NCBI GenBank assembly: GCA_963764365.1 | Contig: CAVXSI010000002.1 | Span: 186,001 to 250,000 of the forward strand | Length of the DNA: 64,000 nucleotides | DNA from: VRUE01 sp963764365 | Lineage (GTDB): Bacteria > Actinomycetota > Thermoleophilia > Solirubrobacterales > 70-9 | Direction of reading: 5' to 3' | Part shown: positions 1 to 7,692 of the stretch, one piece after another | Position numbering within the stretch: position 1 is the stretch's first letter | How the letters are laid out: every line of letters begins with the position of its first letter | The notes under the pieces: generated by a model | Databases searched by the model: none | What the model was told of the DNA's origin: nothing | Seen by the model: only the letters and a program-made list of their open reading frames with translations | Translations under genes and position numbers: made by a program

Positions 1-30
1 ACGACCCGCTCCAATCGCTCGAGCTTCGCC

Positions 31-942
31 TCAGCCTGCACGGCCCCCTCCGAGCAACGCCACCGCCGCCTTCTCGTCCACTTCGGACAGCCCCGCCGCC
101 AGGTCGCCGAGCCGCTGCGAGCAGCGGATGCCGGCCGCGTCCATGAACGCCCGCAGGCCGATCGCCTCCGCGCACTCGCAAAGCCAGGTGGCCCGCAGCC
201 GCCCGGCCTGAAGGCGCGGCAGCGAGGAATCGGCCGAGAGCGCCGCCCCCAGCGCGGCGCCGAGGTTGCGCCGGCCGGGCTCGCGCCCGCCGAGCAGGTA
301 GCCCCGCCCGGCGAAGCGGGCGGCCTCCTCCAGGGGCGGGTGGAAGCGGGCCAGCACCGGCACCGCCCGCGCCCGGCGTCCTGAGACCTCCACCACGAGC
401 CCGCCCGAGCGGGAGACCACGTCGCGCCCCCGCACGTGGCGCAGCTCGGCCCCGACCAGCCCCGCCCCCGTCCCCAGGCAGAGGAGCGCCGTGGTGCGCA
501 TGCGCCTTGCCTCGGTGGGTTGCGCGGCGGCGAGGCGCAGGTAGGCGGCGATCTCCGCCTCCGAGTAGGGGGCCTTGGCGCGCTCGCGCGGCAAGGGCGC
601 CGGTAACGGGGAGGGATGAGCCCGATGGGCGCGGGCCAGCGCCCGCAGGTTGGTGCGCAGGGTGCGCCGCGTCGCCGGGGAGACCGCACGGCAGCCGGTG
701 AGGACGAAGCGCTCGATTGTCGCCTCGCGCAAGAGCGTCTCCGCCTCCAGCTCAAGCCCCACCGACTCGCCGAACGCCGCCAGTCTCGAAGCGGCATAGA
801 GCAGCGCCTTGGCCCGTTCCCGTGTCCGCGGGGCGGCCCGCGCCGCAGTGGCGCGGGCGAAGGCCGCCGCCTCGGCAGAGAGCGAGGCGGGGGCGTAGGC
901 GGCGATCGCCGCCGCTGCGAGGTCGCCCTCTCGGGGACTCAT
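31..942 (-). CDS. Tyrosine recombinase/integrase-like protein, probably degenerate
   Basis: About 303 residues from the ATG at 942. The N-terminal half is Ala/Arg-rich and resembles a SAM-like core-binding domain; the second half carries a segment like the catalytic domain of phage integrases (TALLCLGTGAGLVGAELRHV and later GRLRATWLCE). The usual first Arg of the GLR motif, the HxxR box and the terminal Tyr are not visible, so catalysis is doubtful. An in-frame GTG at 996 would start almost on top of the divergent neighbour (ATG at 999) and would read through the palindrome at 944-973, so 942 is preferred. It is paired with a DUF6788 protein, a pairing in keeping with mobile DNA. The family call is moderate; an inactive or regulatory recombinase is the alternative. 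Confidence 0.55.
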   Translation of the reverse strand: MSPREGDLAAAAIAAYAPASLSAEAAAFARATAARAAPRTRERAKALLYAASRLAAFGESVGLELEAETLLREATIERFVLTGCRAVSPATRRTLRTNLRALARAHRAHPSPLPAPLPRERAKAPYSEAEIAAYLRLAAAQPTEARRMRTTALLCLGTGAGLVGAELRHVRGRDVVSRSGGLVVEVSGRRARAVPVLARFHPPLEEAARFAGRGYLLGGREPGRRNLGAALGAALSADSSLPRLQAGRLRATWLCECAEAIGLRAFMDAAGIRCSQRLGDLAAGLSEVDEKAAVALLGGGRAG

Positions 943-943
943 G

Positions 944-973
944 CTGTCCGACAGTAGAGCTACTGTCGGACAG
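944..973. promoter_or_regulatory. Perfect 14-bp inverted repeat between divergent genes
   Basis: The arms CTGTCCGACAGTAG and CTACTGTCGGACAG are perfect reverse complements separated by 2 bp. It can also be read as 11-bp arms around an 8-bp TAGAGCTA spacer. It fills most of the 56-bp gap between the recombinase-like gene and the DUF6788 gene. It could be a shared operator or a recombinase core site; the sequence does not decide between them. Confidence 0.6.
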
Positions 974-998
974 ACCGACGTAGGATCGCGAGTCACCC

Positions 999-1364
999 AT
1001 GAACGAGAGCCCCGAGTCCCACCTGCGCGCGCTCAGCGCCGAGCTCGCCGAGATCGACTTCGCCCTGCCGGGGACGATCAACGTGGCGATGAACCGCTGC
1101 GGCAAGCCCAACTGCGCCTGCAAGGCCGACCCGCCCAAACTGCACGGCCCCTACGTCACCTGGACGCGCAAGGTCGGGGGCAAGACCGTCACCCGCCGCC
1201 TCTCAGCCGAGCAGCTGGAGCGCTACCGACCCTGGTTTGAGAACCGCAAGCGACTGCGTGAGCTGGTCGCAGAGATTGAGGCGCTCTCGCTTGAGGTCGC
1301 CGAGCAGGCCGAGGGCTGGACGCCCGCCGAATCGGGCGCTGACCCCGATCGGCGTCGGCGCTGA
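999..1364 (+). CDS. DUF6788-like small protein
   Basis: 121 residues. The N-terminal half has a conserved-looking Cys cluster (CGKPNCACK, residues about 31-39) followed by LHGPYVTWTRK and a GGKTVTRRLS segment, the pattern I associate with DUF6788 proteins found beside transposases and integrases in Actinomycetota. The C-terminal third is a charged helix (RKRLRELVAEIEALS), possibly a coiled coil. The start at 999 leaves room for the palindrome upstream. Function is unknown; the Cys cluster could bind a metal. It is probably part of the same mobile or regulatory unit as the divergent recombinase-like gene. Confidence 0.55.
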   Translation: MNESPESHLRALSAELAEIDFALPGTINVAMNRCGKPNCACKADPPKLHGPYVTWTRKVGGKTVTRRLSAEQLERYRPWFENRKRLRELVAEIEALSLEVAEQAEGWTPAESGADPDRRRR

Positions 1365-1576
1365 GCGCCCAGTCGGTGTGGCGTAGCGGCGCTTAACGTG
1401 TGGTCGCCACGAAAGCGGTTCGCGGAATCCCGCATAGGCATGCGGTTGATCGCAAACGTGAAGACCTCTAAGCTTCCAGCTCCGTCCGATGAACCGGGTC
1501 CGGTCACGCCATCTGCGGTACAAGGTTTCGTGCCAGTGACCTCGGGACACCGCATGCGTGCACTTCCGTCCATTAG
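1365..1576. other. Intergenic, no gene seen; left flank of the IS
   Basis: No credible reading frame with actinobacterial codon use. Base composition is lower in GC than the flanks and resembles the OLD-nuclease gene beyond the insertion sequence, so this stretch may be the original upstream flank of that gene, now separated from it by the IS. It ends with the TTAG target duplication (1573-1576). Confidence 0.4.
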
Positions 1577-1589
1577 CCCGGATCGTTCA
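1577..1589 (+). repeat. IS left terminal inverted repeat
   Basis: 13 bp, perfect reverse complement of 3251-3263. Similarity extends weakly inward (a further AAG matches after two mismatches). Preceded by TTAG, the target duplication. Confidence 0.9.
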
Positions 1590-1593
1590 TGAA

Positions 1594-1628
1594 GAAACCG
1601 CGCCCCGGGTCTCCCAGGGCGCGGTTTC
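1594..1628 (+). terminator. Hairpin inside IS left end, upstream of the transposase
   Basis: The 12-bp arms GAAACCGCGCCC and GGGCGCGGTTTC are perfect complements around an 11-nt loop. Hairpins at this place in insertion sequences commonly block transcription or translation entering from outside. There is no strong T tract, so it may act on the mRNA rather than as an intrinsic terminator. Confidence 0.6.
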
Positions 1629-1690
1629 GTCCGCCTGAAGCGAAATTCTGCGGGTGACGAAGCTCGCAAACACCGCCCAGGAGGATCACC

Positions 1691-3058
1691 ATGAAGGTGC
1701 AGCACAATGGCCGCGAATTCACCGTAGATGTCACGGCGGACGGAGAGGGGATCGTCTCCCACGCCGGCGCGGCGCTGCTGGCCGAGACAGCGGATCGGAT
1801 CGGGCTGACCGAAGCGCTCTCCGAAGGCCTCGCGCCGATGCGCGAGCGCCGGGGAACCCACGATCCCGGCCGGGTTGTGCGCGACCTCGCGGTGATGCTC
1901 GCCTCAGGTGGCGAGCACCTCTGCGACCTCGCCGCGGTGCGCGAGCAAGAGCCGCTCTTCGGCGCGGTCGCCTCCGATGCGACGGCCTGGCGCGCCGTAG
2001 AGGCGATCGGCCGCGACCCCGAGCTGATGGGTGCGCTCCGCACCGCCCGCCGGGTGGCGCGCGAGCGCGCCTGGGAGGCCGGCGCCGAGCCCGACGAGGG
2101 GCCGCTCTTCATCGACCTCGACCCGACATTGATCGAGGCCGGCTCCGAGAAGGAGGGGGCGGCCCCGACGTTCAAGAAAGGCTTCGGCTTCCACCCGATG
2201 CTCGCCTTCCTGGACCGCCCGGGCGATCCCTGCGGCGGCGAGCCGCTGGCGGGTCTCCTGCGGCCCGGCAACGCCGGCGCCAACACCGTGGCCGACCAGA
2301 TCGAGGTCGCCGAGGAGGCGCTCGAGCAGCTGCCCTCCGGCCTCGCCGCCGAGGCGGAGATCGTCCTGCGCTTCGACTCCGCCGGCGCCACGCACGGGTT
2401 GCTGGACTGGGCGCGCGAGGGGCGGATCCGCTTCTCTGTCGGCTTTGACCTGACCGAGCCCGTGCGCAAGGCGATCGCCCGAATCCCGGATGAACGCTGG
2501 ACTTCCGCCCTCGCCCAGGACGGCTCTGCGCGAGAGAACGGCGAGGTCGCCGAGGCCACGGACCTGATCAACCTCTCCGGCTGGCCGCAGGGCGCGCGGC
2601 TGATCGTCCGCCGCGAGCGCCCGCATCCCGGCGCGCAGCTCTCCTTCACCGACGCAGACGGCCACCGCTTCCAGGCAATCCTCACCGACCGCGAAGGCGG
2701 GGCCGCCGATCTGGAGCGTGAGCATCGCGCCCGTGCCCGTTGCGAGGACCGCATTCGCTGCGCCAAGCAGATGGGCCTCGACTTGCTCCCGTTCGCCGAC
2801 TTCCAGATGAACGCGGTCTGGATGGAGCTGGTGCTGATCGCCCAGCTGCTCCTCGCCCTGACCGACACCCTGCTCCTTCGCGGCGAGCTGTCGGGGCTTG
2901 AGCCCAAGCGACTGCGCTACCGCGCCCTGCACACCGCCGGGCGACTTGCCTTCCACGCCCGCCGCGCCACTCTGCGGCTGGAGCGCCGCTGGCCCTGGGC
3001 CGAGGAGCTCGCCGCGGCCTTCGCGCGGCTCGGGCAGCTGCCGGCGCCGGCGGGCTGA
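1691..3058 (+). CDS. IS1380 family transposase (DDE)
   Basis: 455 residues, the usual length for this family. Recognisable family segments are the N-terminal ALLAETADRIGLTEALS, the acidic FIDLDPTLIE strand (about 137-146), the LLRPGNAGANTVADQI block typical of actinobacterial IS1380 transposases, RFDSAGATHGLLDWA (about 237-251, containing a catalytic Asp), and the C-terminal FADFQMNAVWMELVLIAQLLL region. An AGGAGG-like ribosome site precedes the ATG (CCCAGGAGGATCACCATG). It is intact and framed by matching ends, so it is probably functional. Confidence 0.93.
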   Translation: MKVQHNGREFTVDVTADGEGIVSHAGAALLAETADRIGLTEALSEGLAPMRERRGTHDPGRVVRDLAVMLASGGEHLCDLAAVREQEPLFGAVASDATAWRAVEAIGRDPELMGALRTARRVARERAWEAGAEPDEGPLFIDLDPTLIEAGSEKEGAAPTFKKGFGFHPMLAFLDRPGDPCGGEPLAGLLRPGNAGANTVADQIEVAEEALEQLPSGLAAEAEIVLRFDSAGATHGLLDWAREGRIRFSVGFDLTEPVRKAIARIPDERWTSALAQDGSARENGEVAEATDLINLSGWPQGARLIVRRERPHPGAQLSFTDADGHRFQAILTDREGGAADLEREHRARARCEDRIRCAKQMGLDLLPFADFQMNAVWMELVLIAQLLLALTDTLLLRGELSGLEPKRLRYRALHTAGRLAFHARRATLRLERRWPWAEELAAAFARLGQLPAPAG

Positions 3059-3250
3059 ACCGCCGCCGGTTCCGCGGAACCGCGCCTACCTCCGAGATCG
3101 CCCCTCTGGCGCAGCCCCGCTTCGGCCTGCGCGAAAAGCGCGTCAACCCGGTCGTCCGCGAGCTCCGTTGCGACTCAAGCGGCAACAACCGACCGCGCTC
3201 AGGTGCACACCACCGTCTCCCGCCCTCTGCCGTTACTCCGAGGTGCTTGG

Positions 3251-3263
3251 TGAACGATCCGGG
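3251..3263 (-). repeat. IS right terminal inverted repeat
   Basis: TGAACGATCCGGG, perfect partner of 1577-1589. It is followed directly by TTAG, the second copy of the target duplication. The 190 bp between the transposase stop and this end hold nothing else recognisable. Confidence 0.9.
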
Positions 3264-3288
3264 TTAGGGATGGTAAAAGCGATCTGCC

Positions 3289-5013
3289 ATGCGCCTGAAG
3301 CAGTTCTCCGTTACGAACTTTCGAAGTATCACCAAGGCAGAGAAGCTGCCGCTCGGCGACTTCACTGTTCTCATAGGTCCGAACAACGAGGGCAAGTCCA
3401 ACATCCTTGAGGCGCTGGCAATCGGGATGCAGGGCCTCTCCAACCCACGCCGCCAACTATTTCCCAGCAGTGATCGCCGTCGTTTCCGAACCAACGTTCG
3501 CGGCGCGGAGCAGTTCAATTATCTCTGGGCACGCGACTTTCCACAAAGCCTCCAGGACAACGAAAACGGGAAAACGACGCTGAGCTTCGACTTCGAACTC
3601 ACGCCGGAAGAGGTTGCTGAATTCCATCGAACGGTTGGAAGCAAGTTCAACGAGCTGCTTCCCATCAGCCTCACCTTTGGCCAGAAACCACGACCGATAT
3701 TCAAAGTCCGTAAGCAGGGTCCATCTCAGAAAGCACTTCTCGAAAAACGAGACGAGATCGCAGAATTCGTAGCGGATCGTGTTCAGCTTCAATACGTGCC
3801 GCCTATCAGGACGGGGAACCGAGTCTCGGACATTGTTCAGCGCATGCTCTCTCGTGAATTGACGCAGGCGGCGGCCGAGAACGAGGAGTACTCGAAGGCC
3901 CTGGAGAAGATTCGTGAACTACAAGAGCCGATCTTTACGTCGCTTGCAGATGCGATCGTTGACAGGCTGAAGAGTTTCCTCCCCGATGTGAAGGCGGTAA
4001 CTATCGACACGCAAGAGGAAGATCGGTCGCTGCCCCGCAACGTCTCGATAACAATTGATGACGGCGTTCCTACGGACCTCAGCTTCAAGGGCGACGGAGT
4101 GCAGAGCCTTGCGGCAATGGCGATGATGCAGCACTACTCGCGAGAGACTGCGCGAGCACGAGAGTTCATCCTGGCCGTAGAGGAGCCTGAGGCCCATCTT
4201 CACCCACGAGCTATTCACGCACTCAAGGAAACCCTTCGGGAAACGGCTGAGACGCAGCAGGTCATTTTGACGACGCACTCGCCTCTGCTGGCAAATCGCT
4301 TTGATCTCCGTAGCAACATCATTGTGACCAAGAACAAGGCGGCACCAGCAAAGTCAGTTCAAGAACTACGCGATGTGCTCGGTGTGACCGTGGCCGACAA
4401 TATGGCATCTGCCGAGGTGTTCTTGGTAGTCGAGGGCGAGACGGACCGAGACAATCTGACGCCGCTTCTTGCTATCGATGATTCGCTCGCTAAGGTGCTC
4501 AACGATGGCCTTCTGCGTCTAGTCCCGCTGTACGGGGCAGGAAAGCTTCCCTACCTTCTAACTCAGCTCCAGGATTCGCTTGCTAGCACGCATGCTTTTC
4601 TGGACAGCGATCAGTCCGGGAAAGAGGCAGCGAAGGCGGCGCAGGATGCGGGGCTCCTGACATCCGCGGACGTGACGATGGCAATGCGTAAAGGCGAAAA
4701 GACCGGCTGCGAGTTGGAGGACTTGATTGATCCAGCGATCTACGAGGGCACGTTCAAGAAGGAGTTTGGTGTTTCGGTTTCTGACCATGCCTGGATCAAC
4801 AAGATGTCGAAAGGCAAGTGGTCGGCACGAATGCCTCACATCTTCCAGGCGAGCGGCAAGTCGTGGTCGGATCAAATTGAAGACGAGGCCAAGCAGCTTG
4901 TTGCTACTGCTGTTGCCCGCACCCCAGAATCTGCCCTACGGACGGAGTCGAAACCTTTAGTTGATGCGCTCGTCGAGGCTCTCAAGACAAAGATCGCTCG
5001 TCGGGCTATTTAG
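3289..5013 (+). CDS. OLD-family ATP-dependent nuclease (ABC ATPase plus TOPRIM)
   Basis: 574 residues. An N-terminal SMC-like ATPase begins MRLKQFSVTNFRS with Walker A GPNNEGKSN (about 30-38), Walker B in AVEEPEAHLHP (about 298-308) and the switch strand ILTTHSPLLANR. The C-terminal half has TOPRIM acidic motifs VVEGETDRDN and FLDSDQSGKE. This architecture is that of class 1 OLD nucleases (P2 Old, stand-alone), which act in phage exclusion; GajA of Gabija has the same layout but needs a UvrD-like GajB, and none is present. Base composition is visibly lower in GC than the neighbours, pointing to transfer. The IS ends only 21 bp before its ATG and may have altered its expression or removed a partner. 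Confidence 0.85.
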   Translation: MRLKQFSVTNFRSITKAEKLPLGDFTVLIGPNNEGKSNILEALAIGMQGLSNPRRQLFPSSDRRRFRTNVRGAEQFNYLWARDFPQSLQDNENGKTTLSFDFELTPEEVAEFHRTVGSKFNELLPISLTFGQKPRPIFKVRKQGPSQKALLEKRDEIAEFVADRVQLQYVPPIRTGNRVSDIVQRMLSRELTQAAAENEEYSKALEKIRELQEPIFTSLADAIVDRLKSFLPDVKAVTIDTQEEDRSLPRNVSITIDDGVPTDLSFKGDGVQSLAAMAMMQHYSRETARAREFILAVEEPEAHLHPRAIHALKETLRETAETQQVILTTHSPLLANRFDLRSNIIVTKNKAAPAKSVQELRDVLGVTVADNMASAEVFLVVEGETDRDNLTPLLAIDDSLAKVLNDGLLRLVPLYGAGKLPYLLTQLQDSLASTHAFLDSDQSGKEAAKAAQDAGLLTSADVTMAMRKGEKTGCELEDLIDPAIYEGTFKKEFGVSVSDHAWINKMSKGKWSARMPHIFQASGKSWSDQIEDEAKQLVATAVARTPESALRTESKPLVDALVEALKTKIARRAI

Positions 5014-5179
5014 GCGGCACTCGGCAGTATGAGCCGGATCGGGCTTGACGGAGACCGTCAGGGCTCGACGGTTTCGGCGCGGAACCAACGCTCCGGATTC
5101 GCTCCGCGAGTTATCTGCCGTCCATCGGCCGAGGCTTTCTTGGTCCCCGCCGGGAAAGCCGCGTAAGCTAGGAGAGCGA

Positions 5180-5407
5180 ATGGCTGCCAAGTCCCATGAG
5201 TTCGAGGTCGTTCTCTTGCCCGAGGAAGAGGGTGGCTTCAGCGTGTCCGTGCCAGCGCTGCCGGGCTGCCACACCCAGGGCGAGACCCGCGACGAAGCGC
5301 TTGAGATGGCCAAGGACGCAATCGAGGGATACCTCGAGGTGCTGGAGGGGGAGGGGCGTGCGCTGCCCCTGCCGGTGCAGATCGAGCGGATCACCGTCGC
5401 CGCGTGA
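5180..5407 (+). CDS. hicB: HicB-family antitoxin
   Basis: 75 residues from the ATG at 5180, preceded by a GGAGAG ribosome site. It has the partial RNase-H fold of HicB: a strand pair FEVVLLPEEEGGFSVSVPALPG, then GCHTQGETRDEALEMAKDAIEGYLE. No C-terminal DNA-binding domain is evident, so this is a short HicB. It overlaps the downstream hicA by GTGA (5404-5407), the usual translational coupling in hicBA pairs. An alternative upstream in-frame start lacks a ribosome site. Confidence 0.85.
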   Translation: MAAKSHEFEVVLLPEEEGGFSVSVPALPGCHTQGETRDEALEMAKDAIEGYLEVLEGEGRALPLPVQIERITVAA

Positions 5408-5634
5408 GCGGACGGCTTCCGTCCGTCCGCTCCCGACAGCTCGTCCGGGTTCTCGAAAAGGCGGGCTGGAAGCTCGCCCGATCCAAGGGCAGCCACCACC
5501 ACTTCACCCACCCAGATAACCGGAGCGTCATCACTGTCGCGATGCACGCCAAGGATCTCAAGCGCGGGACGCTGAGCGGCATTCTCGCGGACGCCGGAAT
5601 CGACCGCGACGAGTTCCTTCGCCTGTTGAAGTAG
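5404..5634 (+). CDS. hicA: HicA-family mRNA interferase toxin
   Basis: 76 residues from a GTG overlapping the hicB stop. It has the double-stranded-RNA-binding-like fold of HicA: SRQLVRVLEKAGWKL, the conserved GSHHHFTHP catalytic His segment (about 29-37) and the VAMHAKDLKRGTLSGILADAG tail. It cleaves RNA in a translation-independent way in the studied family and is neutralised by HicB. The antitoxin-first order is the less common hicBA arrangement but well known. Confidence 0.87.
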   Translation: MSGRLPSVRSRQLVRVLEKAGWKLARSKGSHHHFTHPDNRSVITVAMHAKDLKRGTLSGILADAGIDRDEFLRLLK

Positions 5635-5651
5635 GCGGTTCGCCAACCGCC
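5634..5651 (+). terminator. Small hairpin after hicA
   Basis: GGCGGTT and AACCGCC pair around a 4-nt loop directly at the hicA stop codon. No T tract follows, so termination is uncertain. Confidence 0.35.
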
Positions 5652-5690
5652 GTTGGCGCTGTCGTCTGGGGCTAAGGCAACCTGAAGCCG

Positions 5691-5708
5691 TGTACATGAT
5701 CGTGTACG
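5691..5708 (+). promoter_or_regulatory. YefM-type operator (two TGTAC cores)
   Basis: TGTACA at 5691-5696 and TGTACG at 5703-5708 sit 12 bp centre to centre, just upstream of the antitoxin start at 5717. The E. coli yefM-yoeB operator has paired TGTACA cores with the same spacing. This supports autoregulation and favours 5717 over 5690 as start codon. Confidence 0.6.
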
Positions 5709-5716
5709 CTTTGCCG

Positions 5717-6004
5717 ATGGCAAAGACCGTTCCCGTGCGCGAGCTGCGTAGCAAGCTCAGCAGCCTGCTCGATGACGTCAGCGATCGGCGCGATCACGTT
5801 CTCGTGACGCGTAACGGGGCCCCGGCCGCAGCCTTGGTGCCGATCGACGAGTACGAGGCGTTGGAGGAGACCGCGGAGGTTCTCTCGGACCCGGATGCCC
5901 TCTCTGCGCTCGAGGCGGGGCTGGCCGAGATCGAGCGCGGCGAGACGGTCACCCTGGCCGAGCTTCGCGGCGAATTGGCCGAGCGGCGGCCGACCGCCGG
6001 CTGA
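5717..6004 (+). CDS. Phd/YefM-family antitoxin
   Basis: 95 residues from the ATG at 5717. It begins AKTVPVRELRSKLSSLLDDV, the DNA-binding Phd/YefM fold, and continues HVLVTRNGAPAAALVPIDEYEAL, a hallmark of the family. The acidic C-terminal half (LAEIERGETVTLAELRGEL) is the expected toxin-binding region. Paired with a RelE-like toxin 3 bp downstream. An earlier in-frame ATG at 5690 overlaps the proposed operator and is less likely. Confidence 0.87.
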   Translation: MAKTVPVRELRSKLSSLLDDVSDRRDHVLVTRNGAPAAALVPIDEYEALEETAEVLSDPDALSALEAGLAEIERGETVTLAELRGELAERRPTAG

Positions 6005-6007
6005 TCG

Positions 6008-6271
6008 TTGGCGCGGCTCGTCCTGGCCAGACGCGCTCGTCGGGAGCTGCTCGAGCTCGACTGGCCGCTGATCGATGCGATCGAGGACGCTTTGGGCCTG
6101 CTGGAGCGCGAGCCCCGAGCTGGACATGCGCTGCGCGGCAAACTGCGCGGGCTGTACTCGCTGCGCGTCGGCGCCTACCGCATCCTCTACCAGCTGACCG
6201 ACGGCGAGCAGACCGTCCGCATCGCTGCCATTCGCCATCGTGCCGCCGCCTATCGCGGCGATCCGCGCTGA
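6008..6271 (+). CDS. RelE/ParE-family toxin
   Basis: 87 residues from a TTG start 3 bp after the antitoxin stop. It shows the RelE fold: LARRARRELLELDW helix, LEREPRAGHALRGKLRGLYSLRVG, then the strand pair YRILYQLTDGEQTVRIAAIRHR ending in the conserved basic/His residues used for ribosome-dependent mRNA cleavage in RelE relatives. It ends 5 bp from the convergent acyl-CoA dehydrogenase gene. Confidence 0.87.
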   Translation: MARLVLARRARRELLELDWPLIDAIEDALGLLEREPRAGHALRGKLRGLYSLRVGAYRILYQLTDGEQTVRIAAIRHRAAAYRGDPR

Positions 6272-6276
6272 GCGGC

Positions 6277-7422
6277 TCAGCAGCCGAGCTGGCGGGCTAT
6301 GACCATCTGCTGGACCTCGTCGGTGCCCTCGCCGATCGTGAGGATCTTGGCGTCGCGGTAGAAGCGGCAGACGGGGTACTCCTCGATGTAGCCGTAGCCG
6401 CCGTGGATCTGGACGGCCTCCTCGGTGGCGCGGACGGCGAGGCGGCCGGTGATCAGCTTCGCCTGGGCGGCGGTCAGGGTGAACGACTTGCCGGCGTCCT
6501 TCTCCAGGGCGGCGCGCCAGGTGAGCAGGCGGGCGGCCTCGATCTGGGCCGAGAGGTCGGCGATCTTCGCCTGGATCGACTGGAACTTGGAGATCGCCTG
6601 GCCGAAGGCCTGGCGCTCCTTGGCGTAGGCGATCGCCTCGTCGAGGGCGCCCTGGGCGAGGCCGACGCCCATCGCGGCGACGCCGATCCGGCCGCCGTCG
6701 AGAATGTGGAGGAAGTTCTTGAAGCCGTCGCCGCGGCGGCCGAGCAGGCTCGACTCGGGCACCCGGCAGCCCTCGAAGCTGAGCGGCCGCGTGTCCGACG
6801 CGTTCCAGCCCATCTTGCGGTAGGGCTCCCCCGCCTCGTAACCCGGCGTCCCGGTGGGGACGATCAGGTTGGAGATCTCCTTGCGCCCGTCGACCTCGCC
6901 GGTGACGGCGGTGATCGACACGCAGCCCGAGATCTCGGTCCCCGAGTTGGTGATGAACTGCTTCGCCCCGTCGACCACCCACTCGCCGCCGTCCAGCTTC
7001 GCCGTCGTCCGCACGTTCCCCGCATCCGACCCGGCCTCCGGCTCGGTCAGCCCGAACGAGGCCAGCTTCTGCCCGCTGCAGAGCACCGGCAGCCACTCGT
7101 CCTTCTGCTCGTCGGAACCCCAGAGCCAGATCGGCATCGTCCCCAACGACGTATGCGCTGCCATCGTGATGCAGACCGAAGAATCGATCCGCGCCAGCTC
7201 TTCCACCGCCAGCACGTAGGACAGGGTGTCCGCCCCGCCCCCGCCGTACTCCTGCGGAAACGGAATCCCCATCAACCCCAGCCCCCCCAGCTTCGCGACG
7301 ATCTCGTAGGGAAAAGCCTTGGTCCGATCAAGCTCCTCCGCCACAGGCGCGACCTCGTTGCGGGCGAAGTCCCGCACGGTGTCCCGCAGCAGCCGCTGCT
7401 CGTCATTCAGCTCGAAGTCCAC
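6277..7422 (-). CDS. Acyl-CoA dehydrogenase
   Basis: 381 residues from a GTG at 7422 (VDFELNDEQRLL...), the family's usual length. The reading frame stays open upstream through a tandem-repeat region, which I exclude because the conserved fold starts here. FAD/substrate motifs are FGLTEPEAGSDAGN (about 127-140) and VQIHGGYGYIEEYP near the C-terminus; the catalytic Glu of short/medium-chain enzymes is present in TIGEGTDEVQ (about 362-371). It oxidises acyl-CoA to trans-2-enoyl-CoA and passes electrons to ETF. It is monocistronic here; MeaB further on suggests related branched/propionyl-CoA metabolism, but substrate cannot be told. Confidence 0.9.
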   Translation of the reverse strand: MDFELNDEQRLLRDTVRDFARNEVAPVAEELDRTKAFPYEIVAKLGGLGLMGIPFPQEYGGGGADTLSYVLAVEELARIDSSVCITMAAHTSLGTMPIWLWGSDEQKDEWLPVLCSGQKLASFGLTEPEAGSDAGNVRTTAKLDGGEWVVDGAKQFITNSGTEISGCVSITAVTGEVDGRKEISNLIVPTGTPGYEAGEPYRKMGWNASDTRPLSFEGCRVPESSLLGRRGDGFKNFLHILDGGRIGVAAMGVGLAQGALDEAIAYAKERQAFGQAISKFQSIQAKIADLSAQIEAARLLTWRAALEKDAGKSFTLTAAQAKLITGRLAVRATEEAVQIHGGYGYIEEYPVCRFYRDAKILTIGEGTDEVQQMVIARQLGC

Positions 7423-7439
7423 GAACCGCAGCCTATTGA

Positions 7440-7692
7440 CCCTGAGAGGAGGGCCGGGGGTGTCCCCTCCGGGCAGCGGCGTCCTGGTTTTCGCACAGAC
7501 AACTCGGCGAGAGCGTGAGCGCGCCAGGCGAAAAACCCAGCGACCGACCGGACACCCCCCGGCCGTCCCCACGATTTGGGCGCCAGGCGAAAAACCCAGC
7601 GCCCGACCGGACACCCCCGGCCGTCCCCCACGATCGGGCGCGCCCGGCGAAAACCCCAGCAACCGGAGGGACACCCCTGCCGCCTCCCCACG
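7440..7692. repeat. Tandem 59/60-bp repeats between two genes
   Basis: Three direct copies begin with GCGCC[A/C]GGCGAAAA at 7521, 7580 and 7640 and run to about 7692, each ending in a GGACACCCC-containing segment. A partial inverted copy (GGGGTGTCC ... GGTTTTCGC) lies at about 7457-7496. No spacers separate the units. The array fills the gap between the histidine kinase stop and the acyl-CoA dehydrogenase start. Confidence 0.7.

Larger units (their letters stand above)
1577..3263 (+). mobile_element. IS1380-family insertion sequence, complete
   Basis: 1687 bp bounded by perfect 13-bp terminal inverted repeats (CCCGGATCGTTCA at 1577-1589 and its reverse complement at 3251-3263). They are flanked by a direct TTAG duplication (1573-1576 and 3264-3267). 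Four-base duplications and about 1.7-kb length are usual for IS1380. It contains one intact transposase and a strong hairpin just inside the left end. Perfect ends and an intact gene suggest a recent, possibly active insertion. Confidence 0.92.

Noticed and set aside
1904..2956. Long open frames antisense to the transposase
   Set aside because: High-GC shadow of the real gene; composition is Arg/Gly/Leu low-complexity without domains.
3289..5013. Gabija defence system
   Set aside because: The GajA-like layout is present but no UvrD-like GajB lies on either side.
7521..7692. Possible CRISPR array
   Set aside because: Units are contiguous 59/60-mers with no variable spacers, and no cas genes are present.
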